From positions 314,670,235 to 314,734,234 of the forward strand of contig NC_081405.1 of the NCBI RefSeq assembly GCF_030272615.1: DNA of 64,000 nucleotides, written 5' to 3'. This document shows, piece after piece, positions 21,900-33,365 of the stretch. This DNA is from Cryptomeria japonica (taxonomy: Eukaryota > Streptophyta > Pinopsida > Cupressales > Cupressaceae). The notes under the pieces are model-generated. The model saw nothing but the letters and a program-made list of their open reading frames with translations. It was not told the origin of the DNA and did not search any database. A program made the position numbers and the translations under genes. The stretch's first letter is position 1; the number at the start of each line of letters is the position of its first letter.

Positions 21900-22960
21900 C
21901 TAGAGCTAGATCAAGCAATGGGAATGAAAGACTTGACCAGATTCTTGATCTTTTAAATCAACATAATTCTAGGATGAATGGAATAGAACAAGAAGTTAGA
22001 AGGGTTGGTGAGGTTCAAAATGAGCATCCTCGACAGGAAGAGGAACCTAGAAATGAAATTCATAGAGGTGAGGAACAACTTGATTATCGAGCTAGGATTG
22101 AAGGGGACCTAGCCAAAAACTTGAAAAGGCTAGCCCCACCTAAGTTTGATAGTAAGACCATTTGTGATGGTGTTGAAGATTGGGTAATTGAGATGGAGAA
22201 GTATTTTCAACTTCGTAACATGTCCAATGAAACTAAAGCAATATGGGCTGCTTATCAGCTTACTAGAGAAGCTGCAACATGGTGGGACAATGAGAAATCT
22301 AAAAATAAATTACAGCCTTGTGATATTACTTGGGAACTATTTTTTTAATCATTTAGGAAGAGGTGGCTTCCTTAGTTATTCTTTGAGAAGAAGATGACTG
22401 AATTCTAGAATCTGACACAAGGTTGTATGACAGTTGCTCAATACTTGGAGAAGTTTACCAATCTCCTAAAGTATGTTTCACAGTACCAAATGGATGAAAA
22501 ATTCTACATTTGGAAATTCATCTTGTGTTTGAGGACTCACATTGGAGTAGAACTGGATATTCATAATCCATTGACTATGGATGAAGTTTTTAAACAAGCA
22601 AATAAACAAGAACAAAAGTTGTATCAGTTGGCAAATTTCAGAAAGAATGTGAATACCAAACCAGGTTTTGGGAATAGGAATTTTCAAAACAATGATCAAC
22701 AGAAGGGCAACCAACAGATAAGGAATCTGAAAATAGGATCTCATACTCTGGAGAGAGGAGGAGTGAACCATGGTGGAAACAAGAAAGCGAACAACAACAC
22801 AAACTTCACTAATACTAATACTAGGCAGAACTTTGATAGGAATAGATAAGGTGGACACCTAGGACCTAAAGATGGATGTTACAACTATGGGGGAAATCAT
22901 TATATTTCAAAGTGTCATCAAGGTATCACTGCTCAAAGAGGAGGAAATCAACAAGGAGCT
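21900..22960 (+). pseudogene. gypsy gag (broken)
   Basis: The frame contains 'LAPPKFDSKT...VEDWVIEMEKYFQL' and 'AAYQLTREAATWWDNE', the conserved retrotransposon gag core, then after a frameshift near 22345 'GCMTVAQYLEKFTNLLKYV'. An Asn/Gln-rich linker and 'CYNYGGNHYISKC' follow, a zinc knuckle in which the second Cys is Tyr. It normally forms the particle and binds element RNA. Stops near 22345-22410 and at 22847 disrupt it. Confidence 0.75.
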
Positions 22961-22979
22961 TCACAACATCAGATTCACG

Positions 22980-24645
22980 CAGCGGTTGACAACCATCAGG
23001 CTGGTTTTCAAGCTTCACCTATTCTGATGACAGGTAAGCTTTTTGGTCAATTCATTTCTATTTTGATAGATACAGGAGCTATTGAATGCATTATTGATCC
23101 TAAAGTAGTTTCTAGATTATCTATTAGACCCGATTATATGTCAAATGAATGGATGTTTCAATATGGAAATCGAGCAAAAAAGAATGTAGATTCATATCTA
23201 TTTTGCAGTAATTTAGGGCTTCCTAGTTTCCAAACTCAGGTTAATCTATATGTGGTACCACTAGGATGTATGATGTGATCTTAGGTCTCAACTGGTTAAC
23301 TTTGCATAAAGTTGTAGTAAACTATGAGGATAAGGTTGTTAGTTGTATAGATTATTTTGGAAATCCGGTTGAGATTCTTGGGTCTCAAAAGCCTCTTGAA
23401 TTGAGTCTCAGCTATGCAACTTAAGAATTCCCCGAGGAAGGGATGTTCTATTTTTTCCGTCATTATAAGTGACTTGGATAATGCCAGGAAGAGCCGTAAG
23501 GATTAGCTAGTTCTTAAAGTGTTCTTCGATGTTTTTCCAGAAGACCTTACAAAGTTACCACCAAAAAGGGAATTTGATTTCTCTATAGAACTCTTACTTG
23601 GAACCAAGCCACAATCCAAGGCTCAATACAAAATGACTACCACATAATTGTATGAGCTTAAGACTTAATTGTAGGAGTTGCTTAGGCAAGGTTTTAGAAG
23701 ACCTATTGTATCTTTGTGGGGTGCACTTGTGATCTTCATAAAAAAGAAGGATGGTACCTTGAGATTATTTATCAACTACAAGATGCTAAACAAGGTAACC
23801 ATTAACAACAAATATCCTTTTCCTAGGATAGATGAGTTATTTGATCAAATGAAAGATTCTACATTATTTTCTAGGATCAATCTTCGATCGGGTTATCACT
23901 AGCTAAGGATTAAGGATGAGGATATTCTAAAGATAATATTTTGAACTCGGTATAGACACTATGAGTTCACTACCATACCTTTTGGTTTAACCAATGTTTC
24001 AGCAGCGTTCATGAACCTTATGAACAAAATTTTTAGAAAATATCTAGATGATTTTGTGCTTATATGCATTGATGACATATTGATCTATTCCAAAAATGAA
24101 GAGGAAGACATGAAGCACTTAAGGATAGTTTTGCAATGACTAAGGTATCAAATGCTTTTTGGAAAGTTTTTGAAGTGTGTTTTCTTTCAAAGAAAGGTGC
24201 ACTAATTAGATCATGTTATATCTATTGAAGGGATTTCAGTTGATCCTGCAAAGATATAGGCAATTATAGATTGGCCAACACCTCAGAGTCTTACAGAGGT
24301 TAGAAGTTTTATGGGTCTTGCAGGCTACTATAGAAAATATGTGGAAGGTTTTTCAACAATAGCGACACCTATTACTTCTCTTCAGAAGAAGGGAAAGAAA
24401 TTTGAATGGACTAAGAAGTGCGAAGAATCATTTTAGCTCTTGAAGAAGAAATTGACAACAACACCAGTCTTGACTATACAAGATCTAAATGGACACTTCA
24501 TAGTGATCACAGATGCTTTGGGTGAAGGTGTAGGAGCAGTGCTGATGCAAGAAGTAAAAGTGATTTCTTTTGAGTCTATAAAAATGAAACAATATGAGTG
24601 GAACTATACCCCACATGAATGCAACTTTGGGACGTAGACTGTGTT
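22980..24645 (+). pseudogene. gypsy pol: protease, RT, RNase H (broken, truncated)
   Basis: The order is protease ('ISILIDTGAIECIIDPKVV', Asp-Thr-Gly site intact), RT ('[22 protein letters not shown]', '[12 protein letters not shown]', '[15 protein letters not shown]' with both Asp of the xxDD box kept), the connection ('[19 protein letters not shown]') and RNase H ('GHFIVITDALGEGVGAVL'). That order without an upstream integrase is Ty3/gypsy. Many stops are present (for example near 23277, 23422, 23645, 23901 and 24140). RNase H breaks off at 'TVLAIW' (about 24650); chromodomain, integrase and 3' LTR are absent. Confidence 0.8.
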
Positions 24646-26587
24646 GGCAATATGGATGAATTGATTATGTGTTGCATTTATGTTTTTTCATTGATGTCAA
24701 CACTATCTGTTATGGCTGGTTACCAACAGATAGGTTTTGGTTATCGGTAGAAGATCTTGTTCTAAGAATTAGCAAGGAGACTATATGAAAGCATGGAACT
24801 ATAACAGAGGCCTTGGTTTAAATAGTGATTAAAATATTCTTAAACATCCAATCACAATGCATTATTATTTCAAGTTTTTTTCATTTTTCCATGTTCATGC
24901 AGAAAATTGATCAACAGTTAACAATTTATTGTCCAAAATTACTTTTGTCAAGCATCAATTGATCGATACTTAACGGTTCACTATCCAAAATTATATTTGG
25001 CGGGCATCAATTGGATGATACCAAACATTCATGGTTATCAATATAAGAGAACGCATGACTCGCAATAAGTTGCTTCTGCATACCAAAATGATAGGGCCTA
25101 CAAAACTTTGGTCCCAAAAAATTGGAATGACCATAGCGCACAGGTGACAGATGATTAGGGTGAACAATTGGCACTTAGGGTGTTTGCATGTACTGAAAGG
25201 TGGAGGATACTGGTATTCTTGGGGAACTTAGTTCTAGATAATAGCAGGTGTTTTGTTCGCCTATTATTGGGTTTGCAAGAGGCCCTACAGGAGTTCCAAA
25301 GTAAGACAATGGAATGCAGGGTATCAAGGTGAGAGTTAATGATTCATGCTATTATGTTGAGATCGATCCAACACATGTTTCTCCCTTCTCCAATCTCCCC
25401 CCAATCCCATCCACGTTGGGGTTTTCTGCTCATTTTATTTCTTCTGCTCAATGCCCTGTGTTTGGTTATAATCAGAAAACATGGGCAATTGTTTAACAGA
25501 AGCGACATTACAAAGAATTTGCAGTCTCAGGTTGAGCAAAAGAGCTATAGAGGAAACCAAGGCGGTAAAACAATATTCTTTCTCTAGCCATGGATATGTC
25601 TAAATGTCCTTATTTTCCACTGAACCAAGATGCAACTCCCATTGGCCAATATAATGAGTGTTATATGGGATCAGATTGCTCACAAATCAATCCTAATTGT
25701 GTGGCAAATGCATATAAGTTAGATTTTAATCTTTGTTTTTTGTAATTTCTTGTTTCGGTCTTTTACTTTTGAATTTGAAAGCTTTGGTAGGTCTGTGAGC
25801 TCATAACTATGTTTTGCAGGCATTTTTGTGAGAATCCTTTCTTTAGAACATAAGTCTCTTGTTTTTAGTGAAATGCTAAATTGTCGGCTTTTCTGTAATA
25901 CTTTTTCTTTACCACTAAAAATTTATTTTTATTGTAACGCTAAATCTACTCGCACACAGTTTTGTTTCGTGAGACTTTTCTTTGCTACCACAAAATGTGC
26001 CCAACGAAAGCCATTAACAACATCCGGAAATGCAAAAGCCATTATTCATTCTTGGGCTCCTTTCACAATAAAGTCAATCTCTGTTTCATAAAAGTAGGGC
26101 TCTTGGCATAAGTGATCTGAAAAACCATTTCATCCTAAGACAACAATATTAATTCTTGTATTACAATTAATTTCATTTAACGCGAATACAATCGTAGTCA
26201 CTACAAAATAATGTTTTTGAATGGAATGGGGTAGCTGCAGAAGATGCATTTTCCATATCTGATACCAATTTATACCAAAAGCTTGGACATCAAATTGTCA
26301 ACAAATTTTTATAACAGGTGAGATCAATTACAACTTTTTTTATTCCATGTATATTTGTTATGTTTTTCTACTCTAGCTACAACTTGTTCAATTGAAAAAA
26401 ACTATATTTCAGCATTCAAAATTTTGAAATTTTAACACCCATTTGGAAATTACTGCACCTTAGATGTTTTATTTCAGCTACCTTATACCCACCCTGGAAT
26501 TTATCAACTAACGTTTCTATAGGCTCTAATTATCCAACGGACAAAAATGAAAGCTGGTACGGAGAACAGAAAAGTGGTGAAATATAG
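24646..26587. other. unassigned region, possibly beginning with an LTR
   Basis: Gypsy similarity stops at TGTTGGCAATATGG. A TG(TTGG) start at a break point is what a copia-type LTR insertion would give, but the bases also read as RNase H codons, so this is weak. No matching LTR end was found. Frames at 25314-25590 and 25828-26091 show no known domain. Confidence 0.3.
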
Positions 26588-27572
26588 GGTGGGTAAACTC
26601 ACAATATTGGTTCCCACTTTTTGACCAATTTTGACACTTAGATGATCATTTTGAAAAAAACCTTCACTTTCCGACACCTATAACTTTTAAACCATTAAAA
26701 ATTTGAAGATGATGTAAACTAGTGATTTGTAACATCTTGTTTTTAGATTCCAAATATATTTTTTTAATACAATTTTATTGATTTTTCCATCTCCCTTAAA
26801 AAGTAGTTTTTTATAACAAACAACATTTCTTAAGAGTGATGTGCATCCCAAAACACATAAATTTTTTTCTATAAATGATAAAAACTTTAATTCTTTTGAA
26901 TTTTCTTTTGCAACATCAATACCTAGAGCATGCAGTTGGTTTGATAGTGATATGTTGAATATTTTTTATCTTATTGAGTTTTGAAGTCTGATTAATTATA
27001 ATTTAGATATAGGTGTATGTTTGAACACATAACTTGTTCTATAAATATCAAAATTCAATTTATTTTTTTTGTTAGAAAGAAGACATCAATATCTAGTGCA
27101 TAGACATTTTTTAGAACTTTTTTGAATTAGTTTACTATTTTTCCCAATGCACTGAACAAAGAAGTTCATGTTTGATGAAAAACCTACATTCATAAGAAAT
27201 GAAATAAAAATATATTAATGAAATTAAATATATTAAAAATTATACTACTTGGAAAGCTTATAATAAGGACTAAATACTTTTAAAAAAAAAAATATAAATG
27301 AATTCATTTGACCCCCCAAAAGCTATTGTAAAATTGGTTTTTTATTAGCATTTTATAGATGCAAAGGAGACTCCAATGCAAGTATGATTTAGAAGTAGAG
27401 AGGTTTAATCCAATAAATTATGATCTAAGAGCCTTTGATCTGACTCTCTTTAATTAATTACTTCAAATGGGACCTCTTAAATCTTAAATCATTATATTTT
27501 TTAAAAAATGTATAACTTCAGCAAAAATTGGGATGTACTAAAAAGTGAGAACCAACATTGTGAGTTCACCCG
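26588..27572. mobile_element. DNA-transposon-like unit with inverted terminal repeats
   Basis: The left end reads GGGTAAACTCACAAT then TTGGTTCCCACTTTTT. The reverse complement of the right end reads GGGTGAACTCACAAT then TTGGTTCTCACTTTTT. That is an inverted repeat of about 34 bases with 3-4 mismatches, about 0.98 kb apart. No transposase frame lies between, so it would be a non-autonomous unit. The flanks 'gggt' on both sides could be a short target duplication but overlap the repeat ends and prove nothing. The superfamily is not assigned. Confidence 0.65.
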
Positions 27573-29984
27573 GGTATGCATATTGATAATCATTTTTAAT
27601 TTTTAGTTTGTTTGATATTTTAAAGCTTCTCTTGATATGTTTTGTGGGTTTTTCTCTTCAGAATGGATTAGCTAAGGCTTTATATATTCTATTTAATGAA
27701 TCTATGGACCAATTTTCATTTCTACCCTAATTTTTAAGATACTCGGTAGTGAGTGACCTTGCATTCATATTAGTACTTTCCCCACTCTACCGTCTATTTT
27801 ACAAAGATAAAAAATAAACAACTTTGTATTTATAAAGTGTTTTAATTCCTCAGCTCAATGTTACAATCTACTTGGAAATAGTTATCCCTAATTTTTCTCT
27901 TTTGTATTGATGCTAAAATCCAAGGGAAACATGTAGTAGTGTGGCACTATATTAGTCATCTACTAAGAAGAAAATCATCTTTCCAGCACAAACTGTTGGC
28001 AATTTAAGAATGTCAAAAACAAAATTCTGAAAAAAGGTTCATCAAAAGATGATGCCAAGCAGTTGCCTCTAGGCCCTTAATTCTAAATTTCACATCCTCT
28101 TCTTGCTCAATATGACAACATCATTTCAGAACCAATTATAATTTTCAGAGGTCCTTCACGGAGGGTTTGTTCCATTTACTCCCAATAAATGCTTTGATGG
28201 TCTTTTTCTGTCTGATTTCAAGGGTAAATTTTTCTTCTTGCTGCTAGTTTCTTACCCTTAGTATTGTATGCATCAGTACTAGTTGGGTTTAAAAATTGAA
28301 ATTCCTCTTATATTCTTTTCTTGTTTTTTTTGTCCATTCTTTTTCCAAATTAATTTTGAAGAAATTTAGTAGTTTACTTTGGTGAAATTGGAAATGGAGG
28401 CCACAACTCTCTGAGATTAATGGGAAAAGTTCAAAATCCCATCCCTAGACGCAATTGTTGGCATACACGTATACACTTATACCTCCAGCTTGTTCATTCA
28501 TTTTAGGTTTTTTTAAATATGACGTTGTACAGTTTAGTTATTTTTTATATTGCAAGCCATTTTTGATATGATATATTTTGTGAGAAATAAAGTCGTATGC
28601 ACACAATATAGGAATTCTTATTATATGTTAAGTAAAATTTAATGTTTTGATTAAGGAAAAACATGTTTTGTTAAATAAAATTTAATGTTGTATTTCATTG
28701 CTTTTTTTTAATATTGAGGCAAAGCAAAGTTTGCTAGATTAAAAGAAGAGGAGATTACATATATATGCTATGTGTTATCTATCGATTAATAATATGTATA
28801 TTTTTAAGTAAAAAAAATTAGGATATCAACTTAAGATGAAATGTAAATTTTTATGAAGGAAAAAGAAAATTAAGTTTAAAGTGTTACTCATGTATTTACA
28901 TAAATGAGAATAATATGTAAAATTTAGGAGATTGATTGCAGTCTACAATAATATATAAATAATCTAAATATTACTTTTTTAACTTCATACTGAAATCAAT
29001 TATACATTTGTAGATTGCTAAAGGTCTTTATAATTATAAAAGTAAAAGAGTGAAACAATTAAAAATAAATCTTTATGGAAATAAAACAACAAAGAATATA
29101 AAAACAAAGCTTTACATTATGCATTTCATTTAAAGAGCACATTATAGATACATGATCGAGTAAACAAACCCAAAACTTATCTCTTTACAACTTTTATATA
29201 AGAATGACATTTTCATCATTTATTCTTCTTTTCTCAAATATTATTTGAGAAATGCAAAATAATACATAAGTTATTGCCTAGTTATCAACACTTTATCATG
29301 ACTATCATATATTAGTAAATCGAAGTTAGATAAACATCTAGTTTCTAATAACGTAGTTACATGCATTTATTGTTGAGAAAATTTCTAAGCTAATCAAATT
29401 TATGATGATCATGTATAACTCTAAGGCAATTGATAATATTAGATATTTTTTTTGGTGTCTCAATTTTTAATATAAATCATAATTAATTTTACTTTCTGAA
29501 AATACATAATTCTTCTAAATTTATAAATATAATTACCAATATAAATGATAATCTTACACTAATTCATAAACATCAAAATTATATATATATAAAGAGAGAG
29601 AGAGGGGAATGGACAAACTTGATATGTAGCTTGAAAATAATTAAGATATTACTGAAAAATGTTGGAAATTGGAGAATTAGATAGTTGATAAGATGGAAAC
29701 ATGAAATTTAGGATAAAGCTCAAATCAAAGGAATTCTTTCTTGTTTATAATGCAAATAGAATTATGTGATATATAATGGAGATGCAAGTATGTGATTTAC
29801 AACACATATTGAGCAGCATGGGGAAAAGACATGAGCTTGTTTACCACTAAAATCTTTGTGTTTGGTCTATTGTTGATTGATAATCATAGTTAGACTTCAT
29901 ATTCCACTTTCCACTCTGGCTCACATAAAATCTACACCTTACACTATTAGGTTATTCGAGATCATGTAGTAAATGCTTTTTCTT
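27573..29984. other. AT-rich intergenic DNA
   Basis: No gene, structured repeat or element end is recognised in this 2.4-kb stretch. A short (TA)n(GA)n tract lies near 29580-29605. Confidence 0.5.
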
Positions 29985-30112
29985 AAGCCAACAAAGATAG
30001 GGAACAAACAAGTCTAGGTAATTTAAATGCGGCACATATGACTCTCAAAAGCCAGCTAAGATAGGGAACAGACAAGTCTAAGTAATTTATGTGCGGCACA
30101 TATGACTCTCAC
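29985..30112. repeat. tandem duplication, 2 x 64 bp
   Basis: Units 29985-30048 and 30049-30112 both read AAGCCA..., 'agatagggaaca', 'acaagtct', 'gcggcacatatgactctca', with about seven differences. Only two units are seen. Confidence 0.85.
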
Positions 30113-30970
30113 ATCTAGAGATCTGATTTTGGGTGCTAGAGGCTTGAGGCATTTTGAATTCTTTGAATCAAAACCAATTAAAGAGGCATTTTTAAAATTA
30201 ATTCATGTGCATTTTAGTTGTTGCAAAACTTCCATCGTGGAACACCTCAGAATAGCATTTAAGTCTCAGTAAGGGTTAGCAAATGTTTTATAACATACTT
30301 TCATGCATATTTCAGTCCTGTCCACAATCCACTAACAGCTATAACACGACAAAACCTCAATCAGACAAAGCACACAAAAATAAAACTGTACTATCAATCT
30401 TTGGCAGGAACTTCACTGCTTTCCAGCCCTTGTTTGTTAAGGCAACATATCCTAACTTCTTGTCTATGAATGATAATGTGGTCTTTGAGTACAGAGGATA
30501 TTACAAGTGGATAGGTAGATAAAGAATTTGGAGACCATACTTGTCCTGCGCTGGATAACATTTATGTCGTCTCTGTTTTTGTTGTTGTGGCTCTACTTAC
30601 AGAAACAAGATTGCCTACAGTGATGAAGAGTAGCAAATAAGGAGGTTTTAAAGTCCAAGAGGATGGGATGACCAAGAAATATGCAAGATGATTGCTGATG
30701 ATCGTGTAGGGACGAGCTAACAAAGAGACCTCTTCATTCTCCTCTGCATGTACGTAGTGCATGCTACAAGTTAGATGGAACGGGAGAAAATTATGGCATC
30801 TCACTTTTCTCATTGGTAGCCATGGCTGAACGAGGGTCAATTCATTCAGGCAAATATAATTTTCCTTTTTATTAATATAAATGGAGCTACTCCATGTGCT
30901 AGTTCTTGTCAAACAATCAATATATGATTTATATTATTATATAATAATGTATTATATTTCTTAAAATATG

Positions 30971-30982
30971 TATATAGAATAA
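30971..30982. repeat. SINE target-site duplication, left
   Basis: TATATAGAATAA, identical to 31106-31117, bounds the SINE on its poly(A) side. Confidence 0.8.
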
Positions 30983-31105
30983 TTTTTTATTTTTTTTAGA
31001 TAAAGAACAATTTCATTTGTTCAAATCTGGTCCAGCAGGAATTTGAACCCTGGTGGCCGCTTCAGCAATGAAGTGTTTAAACCATGACACTACATATCCG
31101 AAGAC
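30983..31105 (-). mobile_element. tRNA-derived SINE
   Basis: On the minus strand the 123-bp unit has a box A-like TAGTGTCATGG (31092-31082), a box B GGTTCAAATTCC (31049-31038) and a 3' tail 'TTCTTTATCTAAAAAAAAT'. The two boxes are spaced as in tRNA genes and would recruit RNA polymerase III. It is flanked by perfect 12-bp target duplications. It has no coding capacity and would need LINE enzymes; its tail resembles those of the LINEs here. The paralogous segment at 58260-58340 lacks it, giving an empty site. Confidence 0.8.
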
Positions 31106-31117
31106 TATATAGAATAA
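31106..31117. repeat. SINE target-site duplication, right
   Basis: TATATAGAATAA, on the 5' side of the minus-oriented SINE. Confidence 0.8.
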
Positions 31118-31857
31118 CTTTATTATAGATCATTTTTTTACATTATTTTCAAATTAATCTGTTTACTTATAATACAACATTAAGAATTGAAAATAGAATA
31201 TTTATAGAAGATAAACAAAGTTCGAATACTAATTGTTAAATCATAAGTACTTTTATTAATCTCGACTTTGCTTTCAATTTTGAACCTGAGTTTGTTCACT
31301 AAAAAGAGTGAAGAATTTTGAATTTTTGAATTTCATTTCTCTATTAAACTTCATCCAGCCAAACAACAAAGGCTCTTTACCAAAAAAAAATCATTTCCTT
31401 ATCGATATTAAATAAATATGTATTCTTCTAATGAATGATATTAACTTCAACTCTAACGAATAGATTAACTTTAGCTATGCTACTCCAATTAGTGAAACCA
31501 TCAATCAAACTTCAAATTGAGGTCAACCATAACAATAATAATTACATATTGTTGGTATTATCAGTCGAACTTCAAGTCAACAAACCTAACAATAATAGTT
31601 TCATATGTAATTTTTTTAATAAAGTATACAACAAATATTCTTATTACAATATTACAAATACGAATATTCATCATTACATAACTGCAATATATGTGTCTAG
31701 TAGCAATCTACTATATCAAACTATTATCAGACATGTCTTTCAATTGATATGTCATAACTCATCTACCATCTAAACACCAAATACTACTATTATACCTGTA
31801 AAAAACAAGTACTCCCCACTACAAGACAGTAGTTCTAAATTGGAAATGTAAGAAATA

Positions 31858-32911
31858 TCAACAATAAAGGTTGAGACCGGGAGCGACTCGCACCCATCGA
31901 CAGAATTTCCTATACAAATTGACTCGATTCTTCACAGCTGCCGGATTCCCTCCCCCGCATTCTCTGAAGTTGATTGCAATGATCGTTCCTTTAAATCCGA
32001 TACCCCTCGGGAGAGTGATGGCTCTGTGACAGTTGCTTGTCATCCAAAACCACAGTGCCGTCTTGAAGCCAACGTCGGGCTTTTGTGCCACCAAATCTGG
32101 GTTTTCCAACAACGGAAGTCCCAAATATTTCCCCGCTGCTCCATAGTTGTAGTTCCTGGAACATAATACAACTCACCTATTAGTGAGTATTAGGAGAACG
32201 TTAACTAGTGATGTTATCTACAGACAAGTTTACCCAGTTATCTGAAGAGGTCCCCGTCCGTAGTATTGCTTCCCAGGAGCACAAGGGTATTCTGTAGAAG
32301 GTTGGCAGTAGGTACGTTTCTCCATTTACTCTATATAACATAGACCTGCAAGTAAAACGTATTAGGGTTTGATTACTATAAAGAAATCATGTATATACAA
32401 ACTTCCTAATATTTGCATACTTCCAGTCTCGTGAGCGAAGTTAGCAAAGAAAGCAGCAAGTTCTCTCTTAGCAACTCCAAGAGATTCTCCGGTGTTGCCA
32501 AAGCGAGGGAAAATTTCAGATGCGCTGATAAAATCTTCGTTAAGTGTAGAAGTTCTTTCCCTTACAAGAAGAAGGAATTCCAGATTTAATACGGTCAAAG
32601 AAGGCCTTAGTGATAGTATATTCTATGGATCCAAAGGGAGTAGGGCTGTCGACCTTACATGCGCCTTGTTCACAACCATCTTTCCAATAGCTCTCAGTAG
32701 TTATCATAGATTGAATGGATCCAGAGAGGACAGTACATGGGCCTTGTGAACAACCAACACCGCAATAAGCTTGAGTGGTTCCACGGTATCCCCGCTTGCT
32801 GCAGCACTCTTGCTCTGGACATCCACACTTCTGTGCTGAGCCAAAATGTATTTCCCCAACTAATATCAACGTAGCCATCATTAACAGTACAATGCTTGCA
32901 CATTTTGCCAT
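31858..32911 (-). pseudogene. class IV chitinase pseudogene B
   Basis: Same three-exon layout as chitinase C (exon 1 from 32911, exon 2 about 32330-32230, exon 3 ending 31858). Exon 1 encodes a signal peptide, a hevein module and the start of the GH19 domain. Defects: an extra base at about 32540 creates a TAA (32540-32542) right after 'KGKNFYT' and shifts the frame; in exon 2 the second Glu of the 'CYIEE' motif is a TAA (32326-32328). The hevein module has Trp and Cys replaced by Arg ('CCSKRGYRGTT'). In exon 3 the usual 'INGGEC' is 'INFREC'. The TATA box of copy C is degraded here (32965-32974). It is a dead duplicate. Confidence 0.9.
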
Positions 32912-33365
32912 GGCTGAAAGTTTCAGCTAGTCGCTTGCTTTGTAAATTATATGCAACATCGCCGCTATTTACGAGCAGGAGATTTTCAACTGGATGCGTG
33001 GGACTCAAGATGACTGATATAGGTCAGCTACCTTCGAGGTACTGTTAGGTGCGTGGGTGGTAAAGTTTTTTAAGTTTACCAAGAGATTATAGAATCGTTT
33101 AATGATAAACTACAAGTCATGAGAATGCTCTCTTGAGCGACCGCTAAATTTTTATTGATCAAGACAAAGTCAACATACCAAACTTGCCGCTGCATCTATA
33201 CTTTTACAATCGTATTATTCAAATTATCGTTCAACAGTTTTGTTTTTTTTCCTTTTTAAATAAATACCTTAATTTAGGAACCATATAGAATTATACAAAC
33301 ATTTCAAGCTACACTTATCTTGAAAGTAGAAGCGTAAAAATTCAAAACCCGAGAAATTAAAGAAA

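Larger units (their letters stand above)
30428..33365. repeat. segmental duplicate 1 (chitinase pseudogene B and flanks)
   Basis: Matches 57959-60566 in the same orientation from 'ccttgtttgttaaggcaac' to about 'gaaattaaagaa'. The shared region covers the downstream flank, all three chitinase exons, both introns, the 5' flank and promoter. Differences include a SINE present only here (30983-31105) and about 150 bases of downstream flank missing from the other copy. Confidence 0.85.

Noticed and set aside
24642-24760. Firm start of a copia LTR (TGTTGG)
   Set aside because: The same bases are expected RNase H codons (TVLAIW) and no LTR end or second copy was found.
30950-31130. A functional tRNA gene
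   Set aside because: Box A and B are present but no cloverleaf can be drawn, the A-rich tail and target duplications indicate a SINE.
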